Shown here: positions 45,384-54,200 of the stretch, one piece after another
Numbering within the stretch: position 1 is the stretch's first letter
How the letters are laid out: each line of letters opens with the position of its first letter
Source: Paenibacillus sabuli
GTDB taxonomy: Bacteria; Bacillota; Bacilli; Paenibacillales; Paenibacillaceae
Direction: 5' to 3'
Assembly (NCBI RefSeq): GCF_014705605.1
Contig: NZ_JACXIZ010000003.1
Location: 62,001-126,000, forward strand
Length of the DNA: 64,000 nucleotides
Notes under the pieces: generated by a model
Told to the model about the DNA's origin: nothing
Databases searched by the model: none
The model's input: only the letters and a program-made list of their open reading frames with translations
Translations under genes and position numbers: made by a program

Positions 45384-46394
45384 ATGGAGACGATCAAGGG
45401 AATGGTGCATCGTGTAGCGGACGGGACCGTCCGCATTCAGTCCGACCGCAGAGAGTGGCATCAGGTGCCGCAGGAAGGCGAAGCGGCGAATCTGCTGCCC
45501 GGGCAACGGGTCGTGCTGACGGTAGAAGCGGGTAATGTCGTGCGAATCGGTGCGGAGACGGGCGCCGCGTCCACGCCGTGCGAGATCGCCGACTCGATGT
45601 ATCGCTACGATCAGGTGGAGACGGAGCGCGTGCCGACAGCGGACGCAGTGGGAGAGGCACAGTTGAGGCGCTTCGCCGAACAGGGCTATCTCGTCGTGGA
45701 CCAGCTGCTATCGCCGCAGGAGGTAGCGGACGCCCTGGCAGATGTCGACGCCATCATCCAGGGGCGCATTCAGGGACCGCGCGTGCAATTCATGCGCAAC
45801 GCCGGCGAGCTGCGTACGCCCGAGGCGCGCGAGCTGGCGGTGCGCAAGCTGAGCAAGTACGTCGAGCATGCGCCTGCGCTGCGCGCCGTCTGCGAGCAGG
45901 CGGGGCTGCGCGGCGTGCTGGCGGGCATCTTCGGCGAGCCGGCGAGCTTGATCGAGGATCAGGCGATCCTCAAGCCGCCGGGCGGAGAGGCCGGGGCGGA
46001 GAAGCCGTGGCACCAGGACATGGCATACGGCACCCTGTCGCAGACCAAGCCGGTATGCGGCGTCTGGATCGCCCTGGACGAGGCGACGCTGGACAACGGC
46101 TGCATGCACGTCATCCCCGGCTCGCACGCGGAGGGGCCGGTGCCGCATTTCGCGGTGCGCGACTGGCAGCTCTGCGACGCGCATGTCCGGGTCGAGCGGG
46201 ATGTTGCCGTGCCGCTGCAGCCGGGCGGCGCGCTGTTTTTCTCGGGGCTGCTGCATCACGGCACGCCGCCCAATTTCTCCGACCGCCGCCGCCGCGCGCT
46301 ACAGTTCCACTTCAGCCCGCAGTCGTCGCAGCGCATGACGCCGCAGCAATTCAAGGCGATGTTCACGAGCGAGCTGAACGGGGCGGAGTGTTAG
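45384..46394 (+). CDS. Phytanoyl-CoA dioxygenase (PhyH) family Fe(II)/2-oxoglutarate oxygenase
   Basis: 336 residues. An N-terminal beta-rich extension of about 80 residues (GMVHRVADGTVRIQSDRREW) precedes the PhyH domain. Iron ligands are His210 and Asp212 (PWHQDMAYG) and a distal histidine in GLLHHGTPPNFS (His292); the 2-oxoglutarate arginine is probably in RRRRALQFHFS. Also seen: VPLQPGGALFFSG and DNGCMHVIPGSHAEGP. Substrate unknown; family members hydroxylate lipids, ectoine or natural products. ATG follows CAGGGGGGCCGAGC. Followed by a partly paired GC-rich hairpin (GTCGCCGG / CCGGCGAT, near 46447-46485). Confidence 0.88.
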   Translation: METIKGMVHRVADGTVRIQSDRREWHQVPQEGEAANLLPGQRVVLTVEAGNVVRIGAETGAASTPCEIADSMYRYDQVETERVPTADAVGEAQLRRFAEQGYLVVDQLLSPQEVADALADVDAIIQGRIQGPRVQFMRNAGELRTPEARELAVRKLSKYVEHAPALRAVCEQAGLRGVLAGIFGEPASLIEDQAILKPPGGEAGAEKPWHQDMAYGTLSQTKPVCGVWIALDEATLDNGCMHVIPGSHAEGPVPHFAVRDWQLCDAHVRVERDVAVPLQPGGALFFSGLLHHGTPPNFSDRRRRALQFHFSPQSSQRMTPQQFKAMFTSELNGAEC

Positions 46395-46520
46395 AGCGCA
46401 GGGAGAACGGGAGAATGACGCGCTGATTGATCAATAGAAAAACTGGTCGCCGGCTTCGACTTGCTCGTAGACCGGCGATTCCACCCTTTCAGGTTTCGTA
46501 CAACCCTTCCAAAATTTATG

Positions 46521-46549
46521 TTGACACCGCTTCCAAATCGTTGTACATT
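46521..46549 (+). promoter_or_regulatory. Strong sigma-A promoter upstream of the lacI-type gene
   Basis: Perfect TTGACA (46521-46526), 17-bp spacer, TACATT (46544-46549). The LacI operator begins 4 bp downstream. The lacI-type start is 440 bp away, with a dispersed repeat element in between. Confidence 0.7.
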
Positions 46550-46552
46550 CAA

Positions 46553-46566
46553 GTTAACCGTTTAAC
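46553..46566. promoter_or_regulatory. LacI-family operator O1
   Basis: GTTAACCGTTTAAC, a 14-bp palindrome with the central CG typical of LacI-family sites. It is the reverse complement of GTTAAACGGTTAAC, which occurs exactly at 48033. Located just after the -10 box, a repressing position. Confidence 0.65.
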
Positions 46567-46675
46567 AACGATCCAAAGTCGAACCGCCACGAACCCTACC
46601 CAAGGGGCTTGAAGATGCGGCTAAACGGAATGTTGCGGGAGTTTTCGTAAGGTGCAAGTTGACGGAGCTTTTCTG

Positions 46676-46858
46676 TGGACATGAGCGACGCTTAGCGTGT
46701 CGAATTGGACCAACTGGAAATGTAACGGTCACCAGTGACGCTTAGAGCGCTCAATAAGGGTTTATTCGTGAAATAAAAGCTTCTAAGCGTCGCTCATGTC
46801 CAGTACAGTTGCGGAATGTGCAAAATGAGTCTCTAACGGTTTCTGATGTCCGTTACAT
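46676..46858. repeat. Dispersed inverted-repeat element, copy A
   Basis: About 183 bp. Forward subunits GGACATGAGCGACGCTTAG (46677) and GTAACGGTCACCAGTGACGC (46722) are followed by inverted subunits TTCTAAGCGTCGCTCATGTC (46781) and CTAACGGTTTCTGATGTCCG (46833). The outer arms pair almost perfectly over 20 bp. The same architecture with similar sequence recurs at 60904-61110. No coding capacity. It separates the 46521 promoter/operator from the lacI-type gene. Confidence 0.75.
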
Positions 46859-47007
46859 TTCTCGGCAGCGCAAGATGATCCCGAAAGGCGACAAATTCCG
46901 AAAGGCGACAAAAGGAAAGATCATGAGATCGAGCAAATGATGCGTATAACCTGGATCACCAGGGGGCATGAGCCAGGCGCTCTGCAAGAAAGGATGTTAG
47001 CCTCAGC

Positions 47008-48045
47008 ATGAAGAAAACGACAATCAAGGACGTAGCCAGTCATGCCGGCGTATCGGCGGCCGCCGTATCGTACGTGCTCAACGGCAAGGCGCACAAGGTG
47101 TCCGAGGACACGATCCAGAAAATTCACGACTCCGTCAAAGCGCTCAACTATATTCCCAACATCTCGGCGCGGGGGCTGGCCAAAAATACGTCGGAGCTGG
47201 TCAGCATCATCATCCCGCAGACGGAGAGCCGCAAGCAGCTCATGCTGGAGAATCCATTCTACGCCGAAATCATCAGCGCAATTGAGGCGGTCGTGCGGGA
47301 CTACGGCTATCATGCGATCCTCGCCGGCGTCGACGAAGGGGTGTCCTATCTGGACATCTCGGTGTCGCGCAATCTCGACGGCGCGATCATCATGGGCGTC
47401 TATCCGGAGCGGCTGTACGAGGAATGCAAGAAGGTCAATATCCCGATCGTGCTGATCGACAGCTACATCCACGACGAGACATTCGCCAATGTCGGCATCG
47501 ACGACGAGCACGGCGGATACCTCGCGACCAGCCATCTGATTGCCAAGGGGCATCGCAACATCGCTCTCGTGACCGGCACGATTCGCCGCGACGGCGTCGT
47601 GGAGAAGCGCTTCCTCGGCTACAAGCGGGCGCTGCAAGAGAACGGGCTGTTCTATCATCCCGATTATGTGTTCGAGGATTCGGTCAGCTACGAGCACGGC
47701 CGCGTCACCGGTCGGCTCATCGCCGAGCGCCATCCCGACATTACCGCCGTCTTCGCCACCGCAGACATGGTCGCCTTCGGCCTCATCCGCGGCATCCACG
47801 AGGCGGGCAAGCGCGTCCCGGACGATCTCTCGGTGATCGGCTTCGACGACATCTCAATGGCGCATATGTTCCTGCCGCCGCTGACGACCGTCAAGCAGCA
47901 GATCTCCTACAAGGGCGAGACGGCAGCTCGTCTGCTGATGGAGCAGATCGTCGGCGAGCGGCCGCGGCGCGGCGCCGAAGTGCCGCGCATCCTCATTCCG
48001 CTGGAGCTGGTGGAGCGTGACACGGTTCGATTGTTAAACGGTTAA
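47008..48045 (+). CDS. LacI-family repressor of the cycloalternan locus
   Basis: 345 residues. N-terminal helix-turn-helix TIKDVASHAGVSAAAVSYVL with the hinge ISARGLAKN at about 50-60, then the periplasmic-binding-like sensor domain (SIIIPQTES, GAIIMGVYPERLYEECKKVN, FATADMVAFGLIRGIHEAGK, VIGFDDISMAHMFLPPLTTV). It is directly upstream of the sugar ABC transporter genes. Two identical palindromes, at 46553 and over its own stop codon, are the likely operators, implying autoregulation and control of the downstream operon. The inducer is probably a cycloalternan breakdown product or dextrin (inference). Confidence 0.94.
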   Translation: MKKTTIKDVASHAGVSAAAVSYVLNGKAHKVSEDTIQKIHDSVKALNYIPNISARGLAKNTSELVSIIIPQTESRKQLMLENPFYAEIISAIEAVVRDYGYHAILAGVDEGVSYLDISVSRNLDGAIIMGVYPERLYEECKKVNIPIVLIDSYIHDETFANVGIDDEHGGYLATSHLIAKGHRNIALVTGTIRRDGVVEKRFLGYKRALQENGLFYHPDYVFEDSVSYEHGRVTGRLIAERHPDITAVFATADMVAFGLIRGIHEAGKRVPDDLSVIGFDDISMAHMFLPPLTTVKQQISYKGETAARLLMEQIVGERPRRGAEVPRILIPLELVERDTVRLLNG

Positions 48046-48046
48046 C
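48033..48046. promoter_or_regulatory. LacI-family operator O2
   Basis: GTTAAACGGTTAAC, exact reverse complement of O1. It overlaps the last codons and stop of the lacI-type gene, about 97 bp before the binding-protein start. GATAAT at 48072-48077 is a possible -10 just downstream. Confidence 0.65.
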
Positions 48047-48142
48047 TCGTGCCCGTACGAGGCGACCGCTTGATAATGATACAGCAGGGAAGGGCAAGTT
48101 GGTGCATCGCAAGTCCACTATCGGTATAGGGGGAGTAAGGGA

Positions 48143-49522
48143 ATGCAAAAACCGAGAATTTTAAAAGCGCTTTCATTATTGGCGGCGTTTGCCTTGACGC
48201 TCGTCTTGCTGGCGGCGTGCAGCGGGGGGAATAACGACCCCGAAGGGAATGGTGCGGGAACGAACGGGGCGCAGTCCGCGGGAGGCGACGGAGCAAAGGG
48301 AAGCGGCGGCGGGGCCAAAAGTGGAGGCGGCGCAGGCGGCAAGACCGAGCAGGTGACCGTGAAGTTCGCCAACTTCTCCGGCTCCGGCGATCCGGCGCCG
48401 CTGCTCGAGCAGATGCGCGAGACCTTCGAGGCCCAGAATCCGGATGTGAAGGTTGAAATCGAGACGATCGGCTTCGGCGATTACTTCACGCAGATGCAGA
48501 CGCGCGTCGCCTCCGGCACGGCGCCCGACGCCTACGAGCTGAATTACGAGAACTTCGTCTCGTACGCGAAGAAGGGCGTGCTGCTCGACCTGCAGCCGAT
48601 GTTCGAAGCGGCCGGCTTCGACAAGTCGGTGCTGTATGAGCAAGCGCTGGACGCCTTCCAGGCGGACGGCGTGCAGTATGGCATGCCGGCGAGCTTTTCG
48701 AACGTCGTGCTGATCTACAACAAGGATCTGTTCGACCAGGCGCAGACTTCGTACCCGACCATCGAGTGGACGTGGAAGGAAATGAACGAGGCCGCCGTCA
48801 GCATCCGGGCGCTCGGCGACGACATCTTCGGCATCTCGCAGGGCGTGCAGTTCTTCGAATTCTTCAAGGCGGCGCAGCAGAACGGCGGCAGCCTGCTGAA
48901 CGAGGACCAGACGGCCTTCACGATCAACACGCCGGAAAACGTCGAGACGCTGCAATATATGGTTGATCGCATTCAGAAGTCCAACGTCATGCCGACCGAG
49001 GCGCAGATGAGCGGCATCGGCGATTGGGACCTGTTCAAGGCCGGGCGGCTCGGCATGATCCTGACCGGGGTGTGGGCGTTCCCCGACTTCGTGCAGAACG
49101 TCGAATTCCCTTGGGATATCGCCGTCGAGCCCGGCAACGTGCAGAAGGCGACGCATTTCTTCTCCAACGGCCTGGTCATCAACAAGGACAGCAAGGTCGC
49201 GGAGGCGGCATACCGCTGGATCGCATTCATGTCCGCCAGCAAGGAAGCGGCGCAGATCCGCGTCGACGGCAACTGGGAGCTGCCGGCGGTCACGTATCCC
49301 GACGTGCTGGAGGCGTATCTGGCAATCACGCCCCCGGACAACCGGCAAGCGGTCTTCGACTCGCTGGAATACCTCGTCACGCCGCCGGTGATCGAGCAGT
49401 TCGCGGAGATGAACGACACGCTGACGCTCCATCTTGCCGCCGCCGCCCAAGGGGCGAAGACGCCGCAGCAGGCGCTCGACGACGCGCAGCAGGAGCTGAC
49501 CGCCAAGATCAAGCTGGAGTGA
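48143..49522 (+). CDS. Sugar ABC transporter substrate-binding lipoprotein (cycloalternan locus)
   Basis: 459 residues, family-1 sugar-binding protein. Lipobox LVLLAACSG (about Cys25), then a Gly/Ala/Ser-rich linker to residue about 70. The domain shows VTVKFANFSGSGDPAPLLEQ, SGTAPDAYELNYENFVSYAK, GMPASFSNVVLIYNKDLFDQ and MILTGVWAFPDFVQ. The start follows GGGGGAGTAAGGG. It should capture the external oligosaccharide, probably the cyclic tetrasaccharide made by CtsY/CtsZ (context inference). Controlled by the LacI operator upstream and a cre-like site within its first codons. Confidence 0.93.
   Translation: MQKPRILKALSLLAAFALTLVLLAACSGGNNDPEGNGAGTNGAQSAGGDGAKGSGGGAKSGGGAGGKTEQVTVKFANFSGSGDPAPLLEQMRETFEAQNPDVKVEIETIGFGDYFTQMQTRVASGTAPDAYELNYENFVSYAKKGVLLDLQPMFEAAGFDKSVLYEQALDAFQADGVQYGMPASFSNVVLIYNKDLFDQAQTSYPTIEWTWKEMNEAAVSIRALGDDIFGISQGVQFFEFFKAAQQNGGSLLNEDQTAFTINTPENVETLQYMVDRIQKSNVMPTEAQMSGIGDWDLFKAGRLGMILTGVWAFPDFVQNVEFPWDIAVEPGNVQKATHFFSNGLVINKDSKVAEAAYRWIAFMSASKEAAQIRVDGNWELPAVTYPDVLEAYLAITPPDNRQAVFDSLEYLVTPPVIEQFAEMNDTLTLHLAAAAQGAKTPQQALDDAQQELTAKIKLE
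48162..48175. promoter_or_regulatory. CcpA cre-like site
   Basis: TAAAAGCGCTTTCA matches the palindromic cre sequence TGAAAGCGCTTTCA at 13 of 14 positions and lies over codons 7-11 of the binding-protein gene. It suggests repression of the locus by preferred sugars. Confidence 0.5.
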
Positions 49523-49532
49523 GGTGGGCACG

Positions 49533-50441
49533 ATGACTGGCACGATGAAATGGAGCAAGCGGCTGACGATCTTCCTGTTCCTATTGCCGTCCTGCGCCGG
49601 CTTGCTCGTCTTCAGCATTATTCCAATCTTCTACTCCTTCGTCATCAGTCTGACCGATTGGAACGGGCTCAACGCCTGGGACGCGGCGGCGGGCGTGCCC
49701 GCCTTCCGCGGCATGGGCAACTACGCCGAGATCCTGAGCGGCGCCGAATTCTGGCGCGTGCTGCGCAATACCTTCTATTATATTGTCTTGTATATCCCGC
49801 TGATCCTGATCTTCTCGATCGCCGCGGCGGTGCTGCTGAACAACGCCTTCCGCGGCATGGGCGTCTACCGCGTGCTGTTCTTCATCCCGGTGCTGACGTC
49901 GTGGGTGGCGGGCTCGCTCATCTGGAAATGGCTGCTCAGCGCCGAGTACGGGCCGGTCAACGAGCTGCTCTCGTTCGTCGGCATCCAGGGCCCGGCGTGG
50001 CTGCAGGACCCGACGTGGGCGATGCCCGGCATCGTCATGGCCAGCATCTGGAAGGACATGGGGTTCTTCTCGCTGATCATGCTCGGCGGGCTGCAGGGCA
50101 TCAATCCGAATTATTACGAGGCGGCGCAGATCGACGGCGCCAGCTTCTGGCGGCGCTTCACGGCGATTACGCTGCCGCTGCTCTCGCCGGTGCTGTTCTT
50201 CGTGATGATCATCTGCGTCATCAATTCGTTCCAGCTCTTCCCGCAGGTGATGATCATGACGACCGACGCCGGTCCGTTCGGCGCGACGCAGGCGATGGTG
50301 GAGCGGATCTACAAGTACGCCTTCAAGTACTACAAGATGGGTTATGCTTCGTCGTTCTCGTGGATCCTGTTCGTGATTATCTTCGTGTTCACGGTCGTGC
50401 AGTTCAGGCTGCAGAAAAAGTGGGTGCATTATGACGGGTAG
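49533..50441 (+). CDS. Sugar ABC transporter permease (MalF/UgpA-like)
   Basis: 302 residues from the ATG at 49533 (GAGGTGGG upstream; an in-frame GTG at 49524 is inside that site). Six predicted helices, the first at about 10-32 (FLFLLPSCAGLLVFSIIPIF). The ATPase-contact loop is YYEAAQIDGASFWRRFTAIT with LPLLSP. It begins 10 bp after the binding-protein gene and overlaps the next permease by 11 nt. No ATPase gene is present; MsmX-type sharing is expected. Confidence 0.94.
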   Translation: MTGTMKWSKRLTIFLFLLPSCAGLLVFSIIPIFYSFVISLTDWNGLNAWDAAAGVPAFRGMGNYAEILSGAEFWRVLRNTFYYIVLYIPLILIFSIAAAVLLNNAFRGMGVYRVLFFIPVLTSWVAGSLIWKWLLSAEYGPVNELLSFVGIQGPAWLQDPTWAMPGIVMASIWKDMGFFSLIMLGGLQGINPNYYEAAQIDGASFWRRFTAITLPLLSPVLFFVMIICVINSFQLFPQVMIMTTDAGPFGATQAMVERIYKYAFKYYKMGYASSFSWILFVIIFVFTVVQFRLQKKWVHYDG

Positions 50442-51258
50442 TCGCTACATGTGGAGGGCGCTGTCGTTCTATGTCTTCGCGTCGATCCTGGCGCTGTTCG
50501 CGCTGGTGCCGTTCTTCTGGATGATCAGCACCTCGCTCAAGAGCAAGGGCGCGCTGTTCATCATCCCGATCCAGTGGCTGCCGGAGCAGGTGAGCTTCGA
50601 GGGCTATACGAAAATCTTCACGCTGTTCCCGTTCGCACGCGCGATCTTCAACAGCGCCTTCGTCTCCGTCGCCTCGACGAGCATCACGCTGCTGTCGGCG
50701 CTGATGGCGGCCTATGTGTTCGCCAAGCTGGAATTCAAGGGGCGCGAGGTGCTGTTCGCGCTGTTCCTGGCGACGATGATGGTGCCCGGGCAGGTGACGA
50801 CGATTCCCGTCTTCCTCGTGCTCAAAAATCTCGGGCTCGTCAATTCGTTCACCGGACTGCTGCTGCCGTCGATCTTCAACCCGTTCGCGATCTTCATGCT
50901 GCGGCAGTTCATGAAGACGGTGCACAGCGACTTCATGGACGCGGCGTTCATGGACGGCGCGTCGCATGCGGGGGTGTTCCGTCGCATCATGCTGCCGCTG
51001 AGCATGCCGATCATCGCCACGCTCGCGGTGATTACGTTCATGGGCGTGTGGAACGATTACTTCTGGCCGCTCGTCATTCTCTCGGACCGGGAGAAGATGA
51101 CGCTGCCGCTGGCGCTCAGCCAGCTCAGCGGGCAGTACGCCAATGAATACAACACGCTGATGGCCGGCAGTCTGATCTCGATGGCCCCGATCATTCTCAT
51201 GTATATATTCGCGCAGCGGTACTTCAAGTCCGGTCTGCAGCTGGGAGGAATCAAGTGA
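50431..51258 (+). CDS. Sugar ABC transporter permease (MalG/UgpE-like)
   Basis: 275 residues. First helix about 10-32, YVFAKLEFKGREVLFALFLA, TMMVPGQVTTIPVFLVLKNL, the contact loop MDAAFMDGASHAGVFRRIML, and the family C-terminus ending QRYFKSGLQLGGIK. Overlaps the preceding permease by 11 nt and the following GH31 start by 1 nt, so all are co-translated. With the previous two genes it forms the importer of the cts locus. Confidence 0.95.
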   Translation: MTGSRYMWRALSFYVFASILALFALVPFFWMISTSLKSKGALFIIPIQWLPEQVSFEGYTKIFTLFPFARAIFNSAFVSVASTSITLLSALMAAYVFAKLEFKGREVLFALFLATMMVPGQVTTIPVFLVLKNLGLVNSFTGLLLPSIFNPFAIFMLRQFMKTVHSDFMDAAFMDGASHAGVFRRIMLPLSMPIIATLAVITFMGVWNDYFWPLVILSDREKMTLPLALSQLSGQYANEYNTLMAGSLISMAPIILMYIFAQRYFKSGLQLGGIK

Positions 51259-54200
51259 TGAAGCATACGATTGCGAATCACGGGCTGCGCGACGGCGCGC
51301 TGCTCGTCTATCATGCGCTGCGGCACGGCGAGGCGGCGCGCGCCCTCGCCTACCTGGAGGAGGCGGAGCGGCAGCTCGATGCAGCGGTGGAGAGCGGCGG
51401 CCAGGCGCAGCTGCTGGAGCAGGCGTACTGGCTCTGGATCGCGGGCGAATACGCCAACCACGAGGGCGGCCCTGAGGCGCTGGGCGAGGAGCGCGTGCGC
51501 CGCGCGCAGGACGTAGTGGCGGCGATCGCGGACGGCTGGGAGACGCCGGCGCAGCACTGGCTGTACCCGGAGCGCAGCGGCGTCTTCCTCAGTCATCTGG
51601 CGATCTGCCACGGCGCGCTGCAGGCGATTGCCAACCATTATCCGCTGCTCGGAGCGCAGCGCGCGGCCAAGACGCTGCGCGAGCAGGCGTTCGCCGCCTT
51701 CATGCGCGGCACCCGCTTCGTCAGCGAACGGGGAGGCGACGAGGTGTGGCCGGATATCGTGGCGGCGGCGGTGCCGTTCGGGATGATCAGCGCCGGCGAT
51801 CTGGCGCTCGTGCAGGCGGTGGAGGCGCTGGAGGGGCAGCCGCTGCAGCCGCAGGAGGCCGGGCTGCTCGCGTGGTACTGGATGGAGAGCGGCCGGCCGG
51901 CGCGTGCCGCGCAGCTGCTGGATGCGCAGGGCGGCGCGTCGGAGGCCGGATCGAGGCCGGATACAGCGCTGGAGGATGCGCCGGGGCTGGACGCCGGCGG
52001 GGCTGCCCGGTCGGATCGGGAGCAGGTCGAGGGACCGGACGAGACGGCAGTCGGGATGCCGGGTAGGGCAGTAGGGGATGGGGCGCAGGCCGAGGTGCCG
52101 GAGACGGCTAGTGTGCATGCGACGGACGGCGGCGCAATGAGGGCGCAGGAAGAGACGCCGCCCGCGCTGCTGCGGATCGCGCATCTGCTTCGCGCCAGGG
52201 GGACGGCGCAGACGCGCGGCGCGGTCCCGGCGGCGGGAGCGGTGTTCGATCATGAGCCGCTCGGCGGGGAGAGCCCTTACTTCGCCGGGCCCAACGAGCG
52301 GACGCCGCGTCTGGTGACGGCGGGCGTCGCGCCGACGGTCGAGGTGCGGGTCGCGCCGCATGATCCGGCGCGGCCGGTCTGGCTGGAGGCGGAGACCGGC
52401 ACAGGGCGCTCGTACCGCGTGCCGCTGCAGCCGATTAGCGATCCCGAGCTGGGCGAGCGCTGGCGCGGGGAGCTGGAGGCGTGCGCGGACTGGACGCAGG
52501 TGCGCTATCGCTTCGTGCGACCGGCAGAGGAAGCGGGGGAAGGGGACGCGCGCGCCGCGCAAGGTGAATTGGGCGCGTACGCGGACCATGGGCGATACGG
52601 AGCGTATGGGGACTATGGGCAATACGGAGCGTATGGGGACTATGGGGAGCATGGCGAGCGCGGGGCGCGCAACGCACACGGCGGCGGTGCGACTTCGCCG
52701 TGGTACCGCTACGAGGTACTGCGCTGGCGGCCGCCGGGCGACGTGCTCCGCGTCACGCAAGGAGCGGGCGCGGTGACGGCAGAGCTGGCGCCGGTCGCGC
52801 CGGGCGGGCCCGCGCTGGAGCTGGAGCTGACGGAGAATGCCGCCGGCGGCGTGCGGTGCCGCGTGCGACTGGGCTCGGGCGACGAGGCGGAGCGTGCGAG
52901 AAGGGCCGGGGAGGCCGCGAACGTGCATGCGTGCGGCATAGCGCCCGGCAGCGGTGAGGCGCCGGGAGGAGATGAGCCGGGGGCCGGCGGTCTGGCGACA
53001 GACGGCATGGCGGCAGGAGCCGGCGAGGCGACGGGCGCACAAGAGCCGGGGGCCGGCGGTCTGGCGACAGACAGCATGGCGGCAGGCAGCCTCCGGGCGC
53101 AGGGCGACATGGCCGCGCCTGACGATGCTGCGGTGCCCGGCGCTGGGGCTCGGGCGGCCGCGAGCAGCGATGGCTCGTCGCCAGTGGCCGCGGACGGCGT
53201 GTACGCGGTCGGCGCGGCTCGACTGGCGGTTGCAGACGGCCGGTTGCGCTTGACGCTGACGGATGGCGAGGGCGAGACGCTCGCCGCCAGTGCCGGGAAT
53301 CGTGAGTCGAATGCAGCCGAGGGCGCCTCGGCGCCCTTGGAGGCGCTGGTCGACCGCACCGGCCGCATATACAAGCTGCGTCTCAATTTCGTCAGGCGCC
53401 AGGGCGAGCGGTTCTACGGGATGGGCGAGCGCTTCTCCGGCCTCGCGCACGACGGGCGCGAGGTGGACAATTATGTGTTCAATCAGTACAAGGACCAGGG
53501 ATCGCGCACCTACATGCCGGTGCCGTGGGCGCTGAGCTCCGCGGGCTACGGGTTGTTTTTGGACACGGCGATGTATTCGATGTTCCGCTTCGGCGCGGGC
53601 GAGCGTCCGGGACTGCTGCAGGTGGAGGCGGACCTTCACGCCGCCGAGCAGCAGTTGGACTGGCACTGGCTGTCCGGCCGGCCGGCAGAGCTCGTGCAGG
53701 CGTTCGCAACGCTCACCGGCAAGCCCAAGCTGCCGCCCAAGTGGGCGCTGGGCCCGTGGATGTCCAGCAACAACTGGGACAGCGAGCGCGAGGTCGATTG
53801 GCAGCTGGAGCAGACGCGGCGTCACCGCATTCCAGCCACTGTGATCGTACTGGAGCAGTGGAGCGACGAGTCGACGTTCTATATTTTCAACGATGCGATC
53901 TACGCGCGCAAGCCGGGCAGCGCACGCTTCACGCTGGCGGACTTCACCTTCCCCGAGTGGGGGCGCTGGCCCGATCCGCGGGCGATGATGCGGCGGCTGC
54001 ACGACGCCGGGCTGCGCGTCCTGCTGTGGCAGGCGCCGGTCATGAAGGACATGGACGGCATCGCCCACGCCCAGCGCGACGAGGACGAGCGCGAGATGGC
54101 GGCGCGCGGCTATGGCGTAGAGGACGCGGACGGCGGACCGTACCGCATCCCGTCCTACGAATGGTTCCGCGGCTCGCTGGTGCCCGACTTCACGTCGCCG

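Noticed and set aside
46427-46612. Small open frame before the lacI gene
   Set aside because: It runs across the promoter and operator, has no ribosome site and no protein-like pattern.
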